Source: Dimorphilus gyrociliatus
Taxonomy: Eukaryota; Annelida; Polychaeta; Dinophilidae
Length of the DNA: 64,000 bases
Reading direction: 5' to 3'
Assembly: GCA_904063045.1 (NCBI GenBank)
Contig: CAJFCJ010000029.1
Span: forward strand, 124,001-188,000
A model generated the notes under the pieces. That model was not told the DNA's origin. It did not search any database and saw only the letters and a list, made by a program, of their open reading frames with translations. Positions 24,101 through 34,577 of this stretch are shown here, one piece after another. The position numbers and the translations under genes were made by a program. Every line of letters begins with the position of its first letter. The stretch's first letter is position 1.

Positions 24101-26030
24101 AGTGCACAAGAGTTTCGAAAATGGATCTCTGACTTTGGACGCAGTCTGAAAGTCAAAAAGTCAGAATTCATCACATGGATTTTTCATGGTGAAGATGATT
24201 CTCTAGTACATCAAGACCCAGATGAACGGTCATCTTGTTGTAATGGAGAGTCTATGGAGATGGTTATTTTCAGGTAAGCAGATAAGAATTATCAAAGTTA
24301 AAAGGTTTGAAACAGGCCTGTTTTTTCGTTAAACAGTAATGAAGATAAGCATGAAAATGCCCAAGAAAGTCAAGATTTCTTGAACGATTTAAGTGAAATT
24401 CTAAATTGTATTGAAGGCAAAGAGAACAATGATTTGCCATCGACTTCTCAACAGGTTGACGACCTAGTTGAATACCAAACTACTTTTTTCGAATTTCATG
24501 GGAACATGGCTATTTCCAGGTAGGCAGATATGAAATATCGAAATCAACAAGTTTAAACAAGGTAGTTTTTTCGTCAAATAGTAGAAATAACATCGAAGAT
24601 GTTCAACCTGAGGATCAAGCCCTACATATAGGAAAGTATGGAGTGGAAGAGAACGGTGATGAAGATCATGATCAACGCCAACAAGTTCACAACCTAAATG
24701 AAGGACAAACTGATTTTATCGAAGAGTTTGAGAACATGTAAGCAGATAAGAGATACGAAGTCAAAACATTTGAAACAGGCATTTTTTTCGTTAAACAGTA
24801 ATGAAAATAAGCAACATATGAAAAACGGTGTAAACAGTGCTCTTGATTTGCCGTTGATGTCTCCTGGTGAAAACCATGAAGAACGTGAACGAGTTTGCAA
24901 CCAAAGTGAAAGGCAAATTTTACATTTTATAAAATAATAAAAGTGATAAAGAATTTTTTCACAGGAAATTTGAGTCGAATGTTAAAAATATTTTTATTAA
25001 CATGGGTCCAACTCCAGAAGAAGTGTATTTAAATATTGGCAAGATAGTCCGACTTCTATCAAAAGAAGATGTATATCCTATTGAAACAGTCGAAAAACAC
25101 AAGGACATAAGAGAATTACTTCAGCAGCAGTTTAAAGAAAGTTATAGAATGACGAATTCAATAGCTTGCGATAATTGCGATATTACGAACATTGTTAATG
25201 TCACCGTAGGGCATTTCACATTCTCAAAGATCTACTTTTTGATATCCTTCTTCATCTGGATATTAGAAAAAAAAAATGAATCAGTCAAAGACATTGGTCA
25301 AATTGCAAAAGATGCTTTTAAAGAGGAGTTTGTAAACAATCACTGGAAAATTGTAAGTGAATTTTTGCAAGCCCGAATAATAATTATGGAATTTAGTACC
25401 AAGACGCTGCCTTGTTTTCTACAAATTCTGGATTCAAACATGCATCCAGAGAAAGTACTTTTCTTTGTAAGAATGGCAGAGAACCCTTCGGAAACTTTAG
25501 CGCTTACCTTTGTCAAGCGCAATGAAAATATCAGAAAATTGAAATACCAAAAATTTTTCTTGTATGATGACCAGGTACTAATCAATTACGATGTCTACGG
25601 AAAAAATCATCAAGGCAAATGGATCTGTAGGGAACCTTTTTGTCCCGTTACGTTGATATTTCCAAATGATGAGAAGAAATTGCCATGCAGTGTTGGATTT
25701 CATACTCATACTCAAAAAGGTAAGGCTTTTCTGAGCATTCTTAAAGAAAAGCTCGAAGCAAATGAAGACATCTGTCAACCAGTCCAAAGAATAGCCTTTC
25801 CTTTTGTGCTGAAGATCAGGCTAAAAGCTTCTAAATATGGGGGGATACGGAAAAACAGGCCGCTGTATAACATGAAAATAAGAAATCTTTGGGAAAAAAA
25901 GCCCAAAGGATGGCAGGATGATCTGGTTTTCGAAAACCCAAATAAGCCAGGATCAAAATTAAACAAGAAGATGATTAGGAAAATTTTAAAATTTCTTATT
26001 CAGAAGTGTCCATCACTCACATATACTTAA
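24101..26030 (+). CDS. Orphan protein with tandemly duplicated exons
   Basis: I do not recognise the product. Open, splice-bounded segments are exon a (about 24101-24273), b (24337-24519), c (24582-24737), d (24799-24937) and a large exon e (24965-26030). Exons b-d encode acidic, hydrophilic, probably disordered units that resemble one another (ENND, QQVDDL, VEYQTTFFE in b; ENGD, QQVHNL, NEGQTDFIE in c). Exon e alone encodes 342 aa from an internal ATG at 25002. It is lysine-rich, with one hydrophobic patch (FSKIYFLISFFIWI) and several Cys. The three introns between a, b, c and d are homologous, 61-63 nt each. Exon d ends in a stop and has no clear donor. The acceptor of e fits the phase left by a, b or c. 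No start codon is visible upstream of exon a in frame; ATG codons inside exon a (about 24252-24258) or an upstream exon could serve. Coding status is likely, structure provisional. Confidence 0.6.
24274..24798 (+). repeat. Tandem exon-intron duplication
   Basis: Three introns (24274-24336, 24520-24581, 24738-24798; 63, 62 and 61 nt) share the start GTAAGCAGATA or GTAGGCAGATA, the middle TTTGAAACAGG or a variant, and the end TTTTTTCGTTAAACAG or a variant. The exons following them start TAATGAAGATAAGCA, TAGAAATAACATCGA and TAATGAAAATAAGCA. Intron and exon were therefore copied together. Confidence 0.85.
24936..24941 (+). terminator. Polyadenylation signal overlapping stop of exon d
   Basis: AATAAA whose first two bases are the last two bases of the exon d stop codon (24935-24937). 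It would allow transcripts that include exon d to end there, before exon e. Confidence 0.35.
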
Positions 26031-26379
26031 ATTTTATCTTATTAAGGCTATGGTTTTTATTTGTCCCTTTTTCTTTGTGCTGAACTTTCTAATTTTAATA
26101 ATTTTCTTAAACTAATATTGAAAATGACATAATGCACTTTAATATCAATACAAGTTATTCTGCACCTATATTACTATATCTACTTTTAAATAGGTTTTTG
26201 GCGTAAGCCTATCGACTCTCTTTAAGTTTAAGACAAGAATTAGTACTTTTTTGATATATTTTTCATTCTATTTCATTTGGTGAGGAGGAACAAAAACACG
26301 GTTTTAGAGAATAAAAGTCCCTACTATCGTCATGATATGTCCTGACCTCACCTTAATTATGAAAAAAGAAGAAAAGAAT

Positions 26380-26450
26380 TGCATTGGCCGGGAATCGAAC
26401 CCGGGTCGCCCGCGTGGCAGGCGAGCATTCTACCACTGAACCACCAATGC
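26380..26450 (-). tRNA. tRNA-Gly(GCC), copy 1
   Basis: A 71-nt gene beginning GCATTGGTGGTTCAGTGG and ending in CCGGCCAATGC plus discriminator A. The seven-pair acceptor stem is perfect, the anticodon loop CTGCCAC carries GCC, and the T arm contains GGTTCGATTCC (B box). It is essentially the universal animal tRNA-Gly(GCC). A T-rich terminator (TTCTTTTC) follows on the minus strand. No intron; CCA is not encoded. Confidence 0.97.
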
Positions 26451-26781
26451 TTACATGAATAAAAATGCCACTTGTTGACATCATTGCAGGAGGAGCAGTC
26501 AACCGTGAAACTTTTCTGTTGGTTAAACACAAGTTGGTCTTAAAATTCACATCTTTTTAATATAAGTTTAAAAATGGTAAAAAATATATTACACGAATCA
26601 TACGAAAGTAGTTTTTTTAGGTGAAATTCTAATCAATTATAGCGGTTCAAAAATGCTAAATATTAATACTAGGTTAAAAAAATATATAGATCAACAGCAG
26701 GCGGACCATTATTGAAAAAAACATATTACCTACTATTAGTACTAGTATTCTTCAAATGATATTTTCTAACCTCACTTTAAT

Positions 26782-26889
26782 TATGAAAAAAATAAACAAA
26801 AGAGTTGCATTGGCCGGGAATCGAACCCGGGTCGCCCGCGTGGCAGGCGAGCATTCTACCACTGAACCACCAATGCTTACGAAAAGATG
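26782..26889. repeat. Inverted-repeat arm 1 around tRNA-Gly copy 2
   Basis: This 108-nt segment (24 nt, tRNA copy 2, 13 nt) is the reverse complement of 27417-27524, with a single mismatch seen in the flanks. The 24-nt flank TATGAAAAAAATAAACAAAA plus GAGT is fully matched. The same side also shares ACCTCAC(C/T)TTAATTATG with the flank of copy 1. Confidence 0.85.
26806..26876 (-). tRNA. tRNA-Gly(GCC), copy 2
   Basis: Identical over all 71 nt to copy 1. Lies in the left arm of a 108-nt inverted repeat. A minus-strand T-rich stretch (CTCTTTTG, then a T7 run) provides termination. Confidence 0.97.
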
Positions 26890-27416
26890 CTATATTAAAT
26901 ACATGAACGAATCTTGAACAAAAAATTAATGAACAAGTTAAATTTCTTTATCTAATAGATAAAGCTTATTAGGCGATTTAAAATTGTACAAATCACCTTA
27001 AATATTCTATTGTAGCCACCATTAACTGCTAACAGAATTTCTCCTAACAAAGGCAACTGCTTACATGTCAAAAGAATAGCTATCATCTTCTATATCGCAT
27101 CAATTTCTCCTTTTACTTTGTAATTTTCTACATCTTATTGATCCAGTTTTTCCAGAGTAATTTTTATCGTTATAATCGTTACATGAAAGTTTGACTTCTC
27201 AATAATGGTTTTATGCATCACAAGAAAATAGTGTCAAAGAGAGGTAAAGACAGTGTTTTTGCAATTCTATTGTCAGCATATGAATAAATTTTGTGATTAT
27301 CTCTATATCTTATTTATGGATTAGATAAAAGATTATCATATTTGAGCGTTATTTCAAAATATGCCGATTATTCTACATTTATCAATGATCAGCAATCGTT
27401 GATGCATTTCGTATCA

Positions 27417-27524
27417 CATCTTTTCGTCAGCATTGGTGGTTCAGTGGTAGAATGCTCGCCTGCCACGCGGGCGACCCGGGTTCGATTCCCGGCCAATGCA
27501 ACTCTTTTGTTTATTTTTTTCATA
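27417..27524. repeat. Inverted-repeat arm 2 around tRNA-Gly copy 3
   Basis: Reverse-complement partner of 26782-26889. Outside the matched 13-nt and 24-nt flanks the sequences diverge at once, so the duplicated unit is sharply bounded. Confidence 0.85.
27430..27500 (+). tRNA. tRNA-Gly(GCC), copy 3
   Basis: Identical in sequence to the other copies but on the plus strand. Followed by ACTCTTTTG and a T7 run. It faces copy 4 (minus strand) 242 nt away. Confidence 0.97.
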
Positions 27525-27742
27525 AAAATATTCTTTTTCAAGAAGATAACATAACAAATAAATTTATAATAATAAAATATTATTACTCAACTGTAAAATA
27601 CTGACAAAACTGATAACAGACAACAGATACTAAAGCAACGGCAAAGGATTATACTTCTTTCAACAGAATAATTAGATAAGTCATATTATAATAGCATGAA
27701 TACATTGCACATTTAAAGAGTATGCAAAAGAGAGCAAAAAAT

Positions 27743-27813
27743 TGCATTGGCCGGGAATCGAACCCGGGTCGCCCGCGTGGCAGGCGAGCATTCTACCACT
27801 GAACCACCAATGC
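27743..27813 (-). tRNA. tRNA-Gly(GCC), copy 4
   Basis: Same 71-nt sequence. Lies 245 nt upstream of the start codon of atlastin-like gene A, on the opposite strand. A minus-strand T-rich tail follows. Confidence 0.97.
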
Positions 27814-28058
27814 TTACAGAATAGTTTGGTAATTCATCGAAAAACTATCAAATACTTGTAGAAATCTGTTATTGGTTGTAAAACAATAGACAATTGTATC
27901 TATACAAAAATGATAATTGCATCATCTCTTTCAAGCCACACCCAAACTTTAAATAGCCTTTATTTATGATTTATACCATTTAATTCTTGTCCAACAACAT
28001 AAGTTTACTGGAAATCTTTCAAAGTGGAATATTTATGTTGATTTAGATAAAGTGAAAT

Positions 28059-30779
28059 ATGTCAGCCTCACCTATTGTTGAAATTGTAGACCGGAAGTTA
28101 AAGCTGAAAAATGAAAATTTTCAATTTTTATTCAAAGAATACGCGAATAAAAAGTGTATTTTCATAGGAGGAACAGGTACGGCTAGATGTGGAAAATCTC
28201 TATTACAAAATCTACTCTCTCAAGATTTGCTTCACTTTAAAAGTCATTTTCATAAGATATTTGGCGTAGAGCCTGGCGATACATCTTTAACAGAAGGTAC
28301 TATCAGCATCAATGTTTTACGCTACGTCTTCTTAAAATTATACTCTTTCTACAGGAATAACAATTTGCAATGAACCAATTAAACGGTAGAAATATAATTA
28401 TAATCAATTTAATCAATCTAAAATTTGAAATTAAACAGCGAAATCGAAGGTGAGGATTATTATATATTTATTGTTGATTCCCAAGGATTATTTTCAAGAG
28501 ATAAACTGAATAAGCATGATCTTTTCATTCTTTCTTACCTGCTTTCATTTTGCTCTATTCTCCTCTATAACGTTATCAAACGGATATCGGAAAATGATGT
28601 CAACGAAATTAGAGTAATAACTCCTTTATTTTTCATTTTCTTTTATAATCTAATGAATAAATTATTTGTTTACATTTTATTTTCTTTTTTCAGTTTTGTA
28701 CGAAATTAGGTATCGACGAAAATGAGCAATTTCAAACTTCTAAGAAACTTGTTAGGTTTTAACAAACATAAATTTATAAATTATTTAATTTATTAAGAAC
28801 CGATGCTAATTTTTAAGGGACTCTTATTAGTGGCTCATGATAGGCCTGAAGATGATGAATTAGAGCATGGAAAATTCAACAATGAATATAAAAGGATGGA
28901 GTATAAGGTTTCATATTTTTAGGCCTTAACATGTTGTTCTTACGAATCTTACACATCTAAATGGCTTTATCTTCTAATTAGAGATCAGAAGACACAGCGG
29001 TCTTTTTTCAAGGCGCCTTTAGAAATGTACTATTTTCATTATTACCTGAACCAGATTCTGCCGTTAAGAGGAAAGATTTCTCATTTAAAGTATCAGGCAA
29101 GAATCTTGTATTGCTATTTATTAAGAAACAGTTACTTTTATTAGCAATCTTTAGATCTTGGTTTAAAATTCTTTGATGCTATTCAATTATTGAAAAATGA
29201 TTTGTTCAATGAGATAGTCTTGTACAAGGATGTTGCTAAAACTGGAAATGAGATGTATGAATACTTGGAGACCACTTTTACTACTTTACAAGAGAAAGAT
29301 CATATAGTAAATTCAAGAACACCATTAGAACGTTACTCCTACGGATGTTTGGTGGATTTTGGAGAACAACTTTTATATGAGATGCAATCATCTTTTGAAA
29401 CATCTATACATAATTTGAAATTTGAAGAAGAGAATTGGTCAATTATACAAAATGAAGCTATTTCCTACGATAAAAAATACACTCTCGAATTTAAAGATCT
29501 ATTAAAAAGAGAAGAAAATCTGCAAGATAATGATAAGATTTTTCTAAAGAAAAAATTTAAGAAAAGAAAACAGATTTATTTTAAAGGAGAATTAGAAAAA
29601 ATTCAAAAACAATTAAATGAAATTAAAGAAAAATTGCTAATTATTAGTCAGCAAACAATTGAATATGAAAAATATTGTGATAAAAAGTTTCAAGATCTAA
29701 TTGAAAATTACAAAAAAAGTGATCATTTCTTTTTAGATGAACAGTTTGAATTATCTAAAGATAAAGCTATAGAAGATATTAGAAAATTATCAATTAAACT
29801 GGAATATATGACAATTGAACATATAGATAATTCATTAAAAAGATTTTGTAGAAATTGTCAAGAATTCAAAAGGAATATGAACTTTGATAATGAAAAAATT
29901 AAAAAAGTAGAGAAATTAATTCTCAATAGACTTTTATTTGTTGTTTATCAGAGTAATAGTGAATTTGATATTCAACAGCCAATAATCACTGACGATCTTT
30001 TAGATAAAAGGATAGAAGAAGTTTTAAAAATGGTTATAAATGAAATGGGAGAAAATTTCTATTTAATTTATAAAGAAAATGAAGGAAAGTTAAAATTAGT
30101 TAAAAAACAAATATTTGAAAAACTAAATGATGGAAATAAACTTAAAGATGTTTATAATTTTCTAAAGAAAAAACTGGTAACTAATTTCGATAGACATTTC
30201 GAACTATTCTGCTTGAAAAGTAATGACGAGACTACGGCTTATTACACAGTTGATATTAAATATCAATTTACAAAAGAATTGTTAGATTTTACATCTTACT
30301 ATAGATATATTGATGTGGATTGCTTATTAGATCATCGTTTACACTTTATTAATCATTTTATAAAGACTGTACTACACGAAAAAAGTCTATTAAAAGAGAG
30401 GGGGAAACCACAAGAAACCGTACAGGGAAACCAAGTCTCATGCTGTTTAGTTTGGTTAAACAGCAGATTCAGAAGCCAAAGCTCGGATATTTCAACTTGC
30501 GAAGATTATGTTCATTATGATTATCTATTGAAAACTAATGATTTCTCAAATGTGTATCTTGATGAAATTCAACTTAGAAAGGAAGTATATTTTAAATGGA
30601 AGAATGTGAGAAATGATAATATTTCAATTTTAGATTATGAAAGAGAGAGTGATATCTTGAAGGTTCTAAATTTGAAGAGGATTATTACCAATAATGAAAA
30701 ATTAATCAGTTTATTCAAAGATTATATGCAGTTAATCCCTTTAAAGTTGAGAATGAACAGATCTATAATTGAAGATTGA
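28059..30779 (+). CDS. Atlastin-like large GTPase A (divergent, no membrane hairpin)
   Basis: Seven exons join in frame: 28059-28296, 28355-28385, 28439-28613, 28694-28750, 28818-28907, 28982-29096 and 29155-30779, giving 776 aa. Six introns of 53-80 nt; the last (29097-29154) is GC-AG. The G domain has a P-loop GTGTARCGKS, and G3 is DSQG, the DxQG form of atlastins. At the position of the atlastin/GBP RD motif it has His-Asp (VAHDRPED), aligned residue by residue with VRDW of gene B. The atlastin landmark LLPxP follows (FSLLPEPDS). The remaining ~540 aa are charged and helical, with no transmembrane hairpin. Atlastins are dynamin-related ER fusion GTPases; this protein is probably soluble and its mechanism altered. 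AATAAA lies at 30806-30811. Coding status and family are well supported; function is not known. Confidence 0.85.
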
Positions 30780-30805
30780 AAATTACTATATACTTATAAA
30801 CAAAT

Positions 30806-30811
30806 AATAAA
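30806..30811 (+). terminator. Polyadenylation signal of GTPase gene A
   Basis: AATAAA 27 nt after the stop codon, and about 100 nt before tRNA-Gly copy 5, which points the other way. Confidence 0.55.
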
Positions 30812-30914
30812 AGTTACGCAACTTTATCTTACTGTTGTTTTTTTTTTAATGTCTATCTTTCAGAATTCGATTAAAACTATATTTAAATGGTTTCTATGGA
30901 AAAATCAAAAAAAT

Positions 30915-30985
30915 TGCATTGGCCGGGAATCGAACCCGGGTCGCCCGCGTGGCAGGCGAGCATTCTACCACTGAACCACCAATGC
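30915..30985 (-). tRNA. tRNA-Gly(GCC), copy 5
   Basis: Identical 71-nt gene placed in the 382-nt gap between the convergent 3' ends of the two atlastin-like genes. A minus-strand T-run (TTTTTTTGATTTT) lies just downstream. Confidence 0.97.
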
Positions 30986-31161
30986 TTACGACATAGTACC
31001 AATAAAATTCAAAATTCCAACTGAGAACTATTAATTTTGAGGACCTCTTTTCTAAAATTAGATTGGAATAAGGATTACTATTAAAAAGTGTGTAGTTTTC
31101 TGATCTAGTTTTTTAATATAATTAAAAATTCAGAAAAAAATCAAAATGCAAAAAAAGAGTT

Positions 31162-33601
31162 TCATAGAGTTTCAAAGTTATGGATTTGCTGACATTTTAG
31201 CTTCATTCTTACTGGTAATACTTGAAGATATTCCTGTGTCATTTCTACGCTTCTTTCTTTTTTAAATAGATCTAGGAATGAAACTTCTTGATTTGAAAGA
31301 AAATCCTCCTGGGCGGAAGCTGATGTTTTTTTATCAATCCGTTTTACAATAGACTTGATTATAGGTTTTAAACCAAAACCAACAGCACCACCCACACTTG
31401 CAGCTCCTGCAGATGCACCAGTTATTCCTGCCGCTAATGGGATAGTAACTCCTAACGTTGGAATAATTACAGCTGCGCAAACAGCGGCAGGAGCTATTCC
31501 CACAATAGTCAATAAAGCATGCCCAACAGTTGCTCCTATTGTCAAGTTTAATTCTTTCTTAATAAATTCATTAAACTCTTGCAAATCTGCATATCTTGAT
31601 TGCATAGTAAATTTTAAATCTAAATCTATGTTTAATTCAAACAATTGGTGAATTGAATCGTTCAGATAGAGATTATGCTCAAAATTTTCGAATGCTTCTT
31701 TCCTGCATTCTTCCAGTTCAACTTCATTCAAAGATATTTGATTTTCATATTTTTTAACGAAAATGACATCAAAATGTTGTCTTACATTACGATCAAGAAT
31801 TAAATATGCTTTTTCAAGTTGTACGCTTCGGTGATAAATGTTATAATATACTTTCTGAATATTATCTGTAAATGATCTTAAACAATCATATTCAGGTTCG
31901 AAACCAAAAAGAGTTTTTAATTCGAGATAGGCCTTCGAAAAGAAGTTTTTGTGAGCGTCTAATAGGAATGGGCATTCTAGAAATGGTTTAGGATATTGAA
32001 TAGAGGTAGTGAACTTGAAAATAAACGATTCCATATTAGCTTTATAATTATCAATAGTTGATTTGAGTATTCTCTTTTCTCTATATATTTTAAGATTAGC
32101 ATTAATTTTACAATTAGCCCTTTCAGTAAATTTGCCCATTATCTGTTCATCTTCATTCTCTCCTTTAATCGAATTGTATAGTGTTACCTTCAGTTCTTCA
32201 AGTATAGTCTTACAAACAAAAGAAAAAGTTTCTACTGAAATTGAACTTTGAAGACAAGAATCGAATTCATTTTGAATTCTATCAGATAAAATATTTTCAA
32301 CACCTTCCAAGATCATATTAATATTCATAAATTTTGAATAAGAAGCTTCATTGGGTGTAATTCGTTCGATAATTTCTTTCCTCGAGCTTAAACTATCAAA
32401 TATATGATCAATTCCAACATTTAACGAATTAGTGTTTAATAATTCTTTAGATAGACAATATAACTGATCCATCATGAAATTTTTCAAATCATTTACATAC
32501 TTAATAAAATCATTAGAAACATCTGCAAATGAGGAGAACATAGTTGATTAAATACTCTAGTATCAATTTCTAGCTTGAATTCAAACCTAATAGTAAATCT
32601 TTATACAATCCAGAACAAATCTGATCTCCTGGATTTGGCAGAAGATAACAAGAAATTTTTTCAAAGCTCCTACTAAATGGATAATTCTCCAGCTAAGATG
32701 TAAAATTTTTAGAAAAACAGTTTATTTAATAAAGAAGATGAAGGATATTACTTTTAAATTAGTCTTTAAATAGTCTGTATTATCGCCATACGAATAATTA
32801 TTTAAATACTGCCAATCTCTAACGATAAATATCAAATTCTAAATTCAAAGAATGAATAAGTTAAAGAATATAAATATTAAAAGGTTTCTCCAAAGTTAAT
32901 ATACCTTTTGTCTTCTATTGCAACTTTCCCCAACTAATCCGTACATTGAGCAGAACTAGAATGTTTTTTTTAGATGATTTATACGATAGTTGTTTAATAT
33001 TAAAAATAATTATTTACATCAAGTTCTTCCAGATAGGCAGTTGTTAAACGTTTTTCAACATTAAATAGTACTATTGAACAAAGAGAAAACAAGAACGAGA
33101 GGATAAATCTATCGTACTTTCCCAGCTCTTCAATGGTATTTAATCCTTGGGAATCCATTATAAATGTAAAAATATCCTCACCATCAACATTCCTTAAACA
33201 AAAATACTACAGTTCTTTTTTATATTCACAGTAAGGGTACTTACTGTACAATTGGCCTACTCCAAAATTGAATACCTTTATTAAAACAAAATTGGAAAGG
33301 GAAATTAAAGAGATAATAACTATAAAAGAGTCACTTAATTTTATGATTTACCTCTAGTGACTGAATTCATTCCGGAATCACTGGCGAACCCTTGATCTTT
33401 TTCAAGTTTGTCATAAACAGTCTCATTTATAATTAAATTTTGTAGAAAAGATTTCCCGCATCTCGAGGAACCAGAGGAAGATATAAATAAACAACGTTTA
33501 CCTTCACAAAATTCGGTTAAATATATAACTCCTTCCTCCTCCAAACTAATTGATCCATCATCGTCAATTGATAACAATTGTATTACTTTACCATTATCCA
33601 T
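31162..33601 (-). CDS. Atlastin-like large GTPase B (RD motif and membrane hairpin)
   Basis: Minus-strand paralogue of gene A. Exons by homology and splice sites: 33352-33601, 33245-33275, 33018-33192, 32905-32955, about 32752-32838, 32587-32693 and 31162-32522. Exons 2 (31 nt) and 3 (175 nt) have exactly the lengths of those in gene A, and early introns have the same phases. P-loop GSSRCGKSF, G3 DSQG and the canonical RD motif in IFIVRDW match atlastin closely; FLPNPGD corresponds to its LLPHPG. Near the C-terminus (about 31352-31555) a long Gly/Ala/Ile-rich segment (IGATVGHALLTIVGIAP onward) can form a membrane hairpin, followed by a charged tail, as in atlastins. With exon 5 ending at 32752 the phase does not match exon 6. 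The reading frame closes if the donor at 32792 is used, giving 673 aa, 13 fewer residues after the RD motif. A one-base indel is the alternative. Family firm; intactness open. Confidence 0.78.
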
Positions 33602-34506
33602 CTTATTATCATCGCGATTGAAGATTTTTATAGAAATAATAAACCCTCTATTTTCAACTCTGTATAACTGTTGAAATTTATAGTCAATTCATATTGAGAT
33701 ATTAGTAACAAATTATTTATAGTATCTATTAGTCATATACAGTATTATAATGACCAATGTTTTTCTATTAGATCATACAATTTTCTCTTTCTTTCCAGGT
33801 ATATTTTGTTATTTAATATTTAAAGGTCAACTTTATTGTTTACCAACAAAAGCACTAATCGATCAATGTATTTCTAATATTTAAAGGAAATCGTTATCAA
33901 TTGATTTTTTTATCAGAAATATTCAATTTATCGCAGTTAATATAAACATAACATATTTTAATGAAAAACCCTTTAATAGCAAACTAATGAATTATGGAAT
34001 TAGATAACTGAAGAGAGAGATTAAAATATATTACCTTGATATAAAACCCTCGACGGAGATATGTTCTTAATTTTAATAAATGGTTAACAAACCAGAGCTT
34101 GTATAATAACAGATGGCGTTGGCCACATGTGTGTTATAAAAAATTGATTATTAATTTTATACCTTTTTTTTTAGGTTATAAACTATATATATATTTTAAT
34201 ATATATATTACTTTCTAAATACTAAACGTTTAGTTTCTGGAATGAAATTAATAGTTAAATTCTTTATTCTAAGCAATAAGTATTGAACAATTGTTGTAAT
34301 CTCTGTCTACAAATTGTAGAACACATCAGATTGAATATTTAGCAATTTATTACTTTGTAAGAAATAAACTTATGCAAACAATTCCATTATTTTACTTCAA
34401 AGGAAGCGTATTTAACATTAAAACTGTTTAGACAAAGGATACAAAAGATGTAAACATTTCTAAGAAATTTACTTTAAATGCAAAAATTACCAAACTTCTA
34501 TCGTAA
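33602..34506. other. Upstream region of GTPase gene B
   Basis: AT-rich, with no coding signal. It should hold the promoter and 5' UTR of the minus-strand gene B. A short (TA)n lies near 34183-34210. Confidence 0.5.
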
Positions 34507-34577
34507 GCATTGGTGGTTCAGTGGTAGAATGCTCGCCTGCCACGCGGGCGACCCGGGTTCGATTCCCGGCCAATGCA
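34507..34577 (+). tRNA. tRNA-Gly(GCC), copy 6
   Basis: Identical 71-nt gene on the plus strand, followed by a T7 run. It faces copy 7, with 117 nt between them. Confidence 0.97.

Noticed and set aside
27342-27554. 70-aa ORF and similar ORFs across tRNA-Gly copies (26353-26550, 34478-34816)
   Set aside because: The 'conserved' protein segments in them are translations of the identical tRNA genes.
31355-31651. 98-aa plus-strand ORF rich in Ala/Pro/Val
   Set aside because: Antisense shadow of the membrane hairpin of GTPase B.
32587-32693. Frame-0 reading of GTPase B exon 6 as evidence of a frameshift inside the exon
   Set aside because: The other frame aligns over the whole exon with gene A (GALKKFLVIFLPNP versus GAFRNVLFSLLPEP), so the problem lies at the exon 5/6 junction and not within exon 6.
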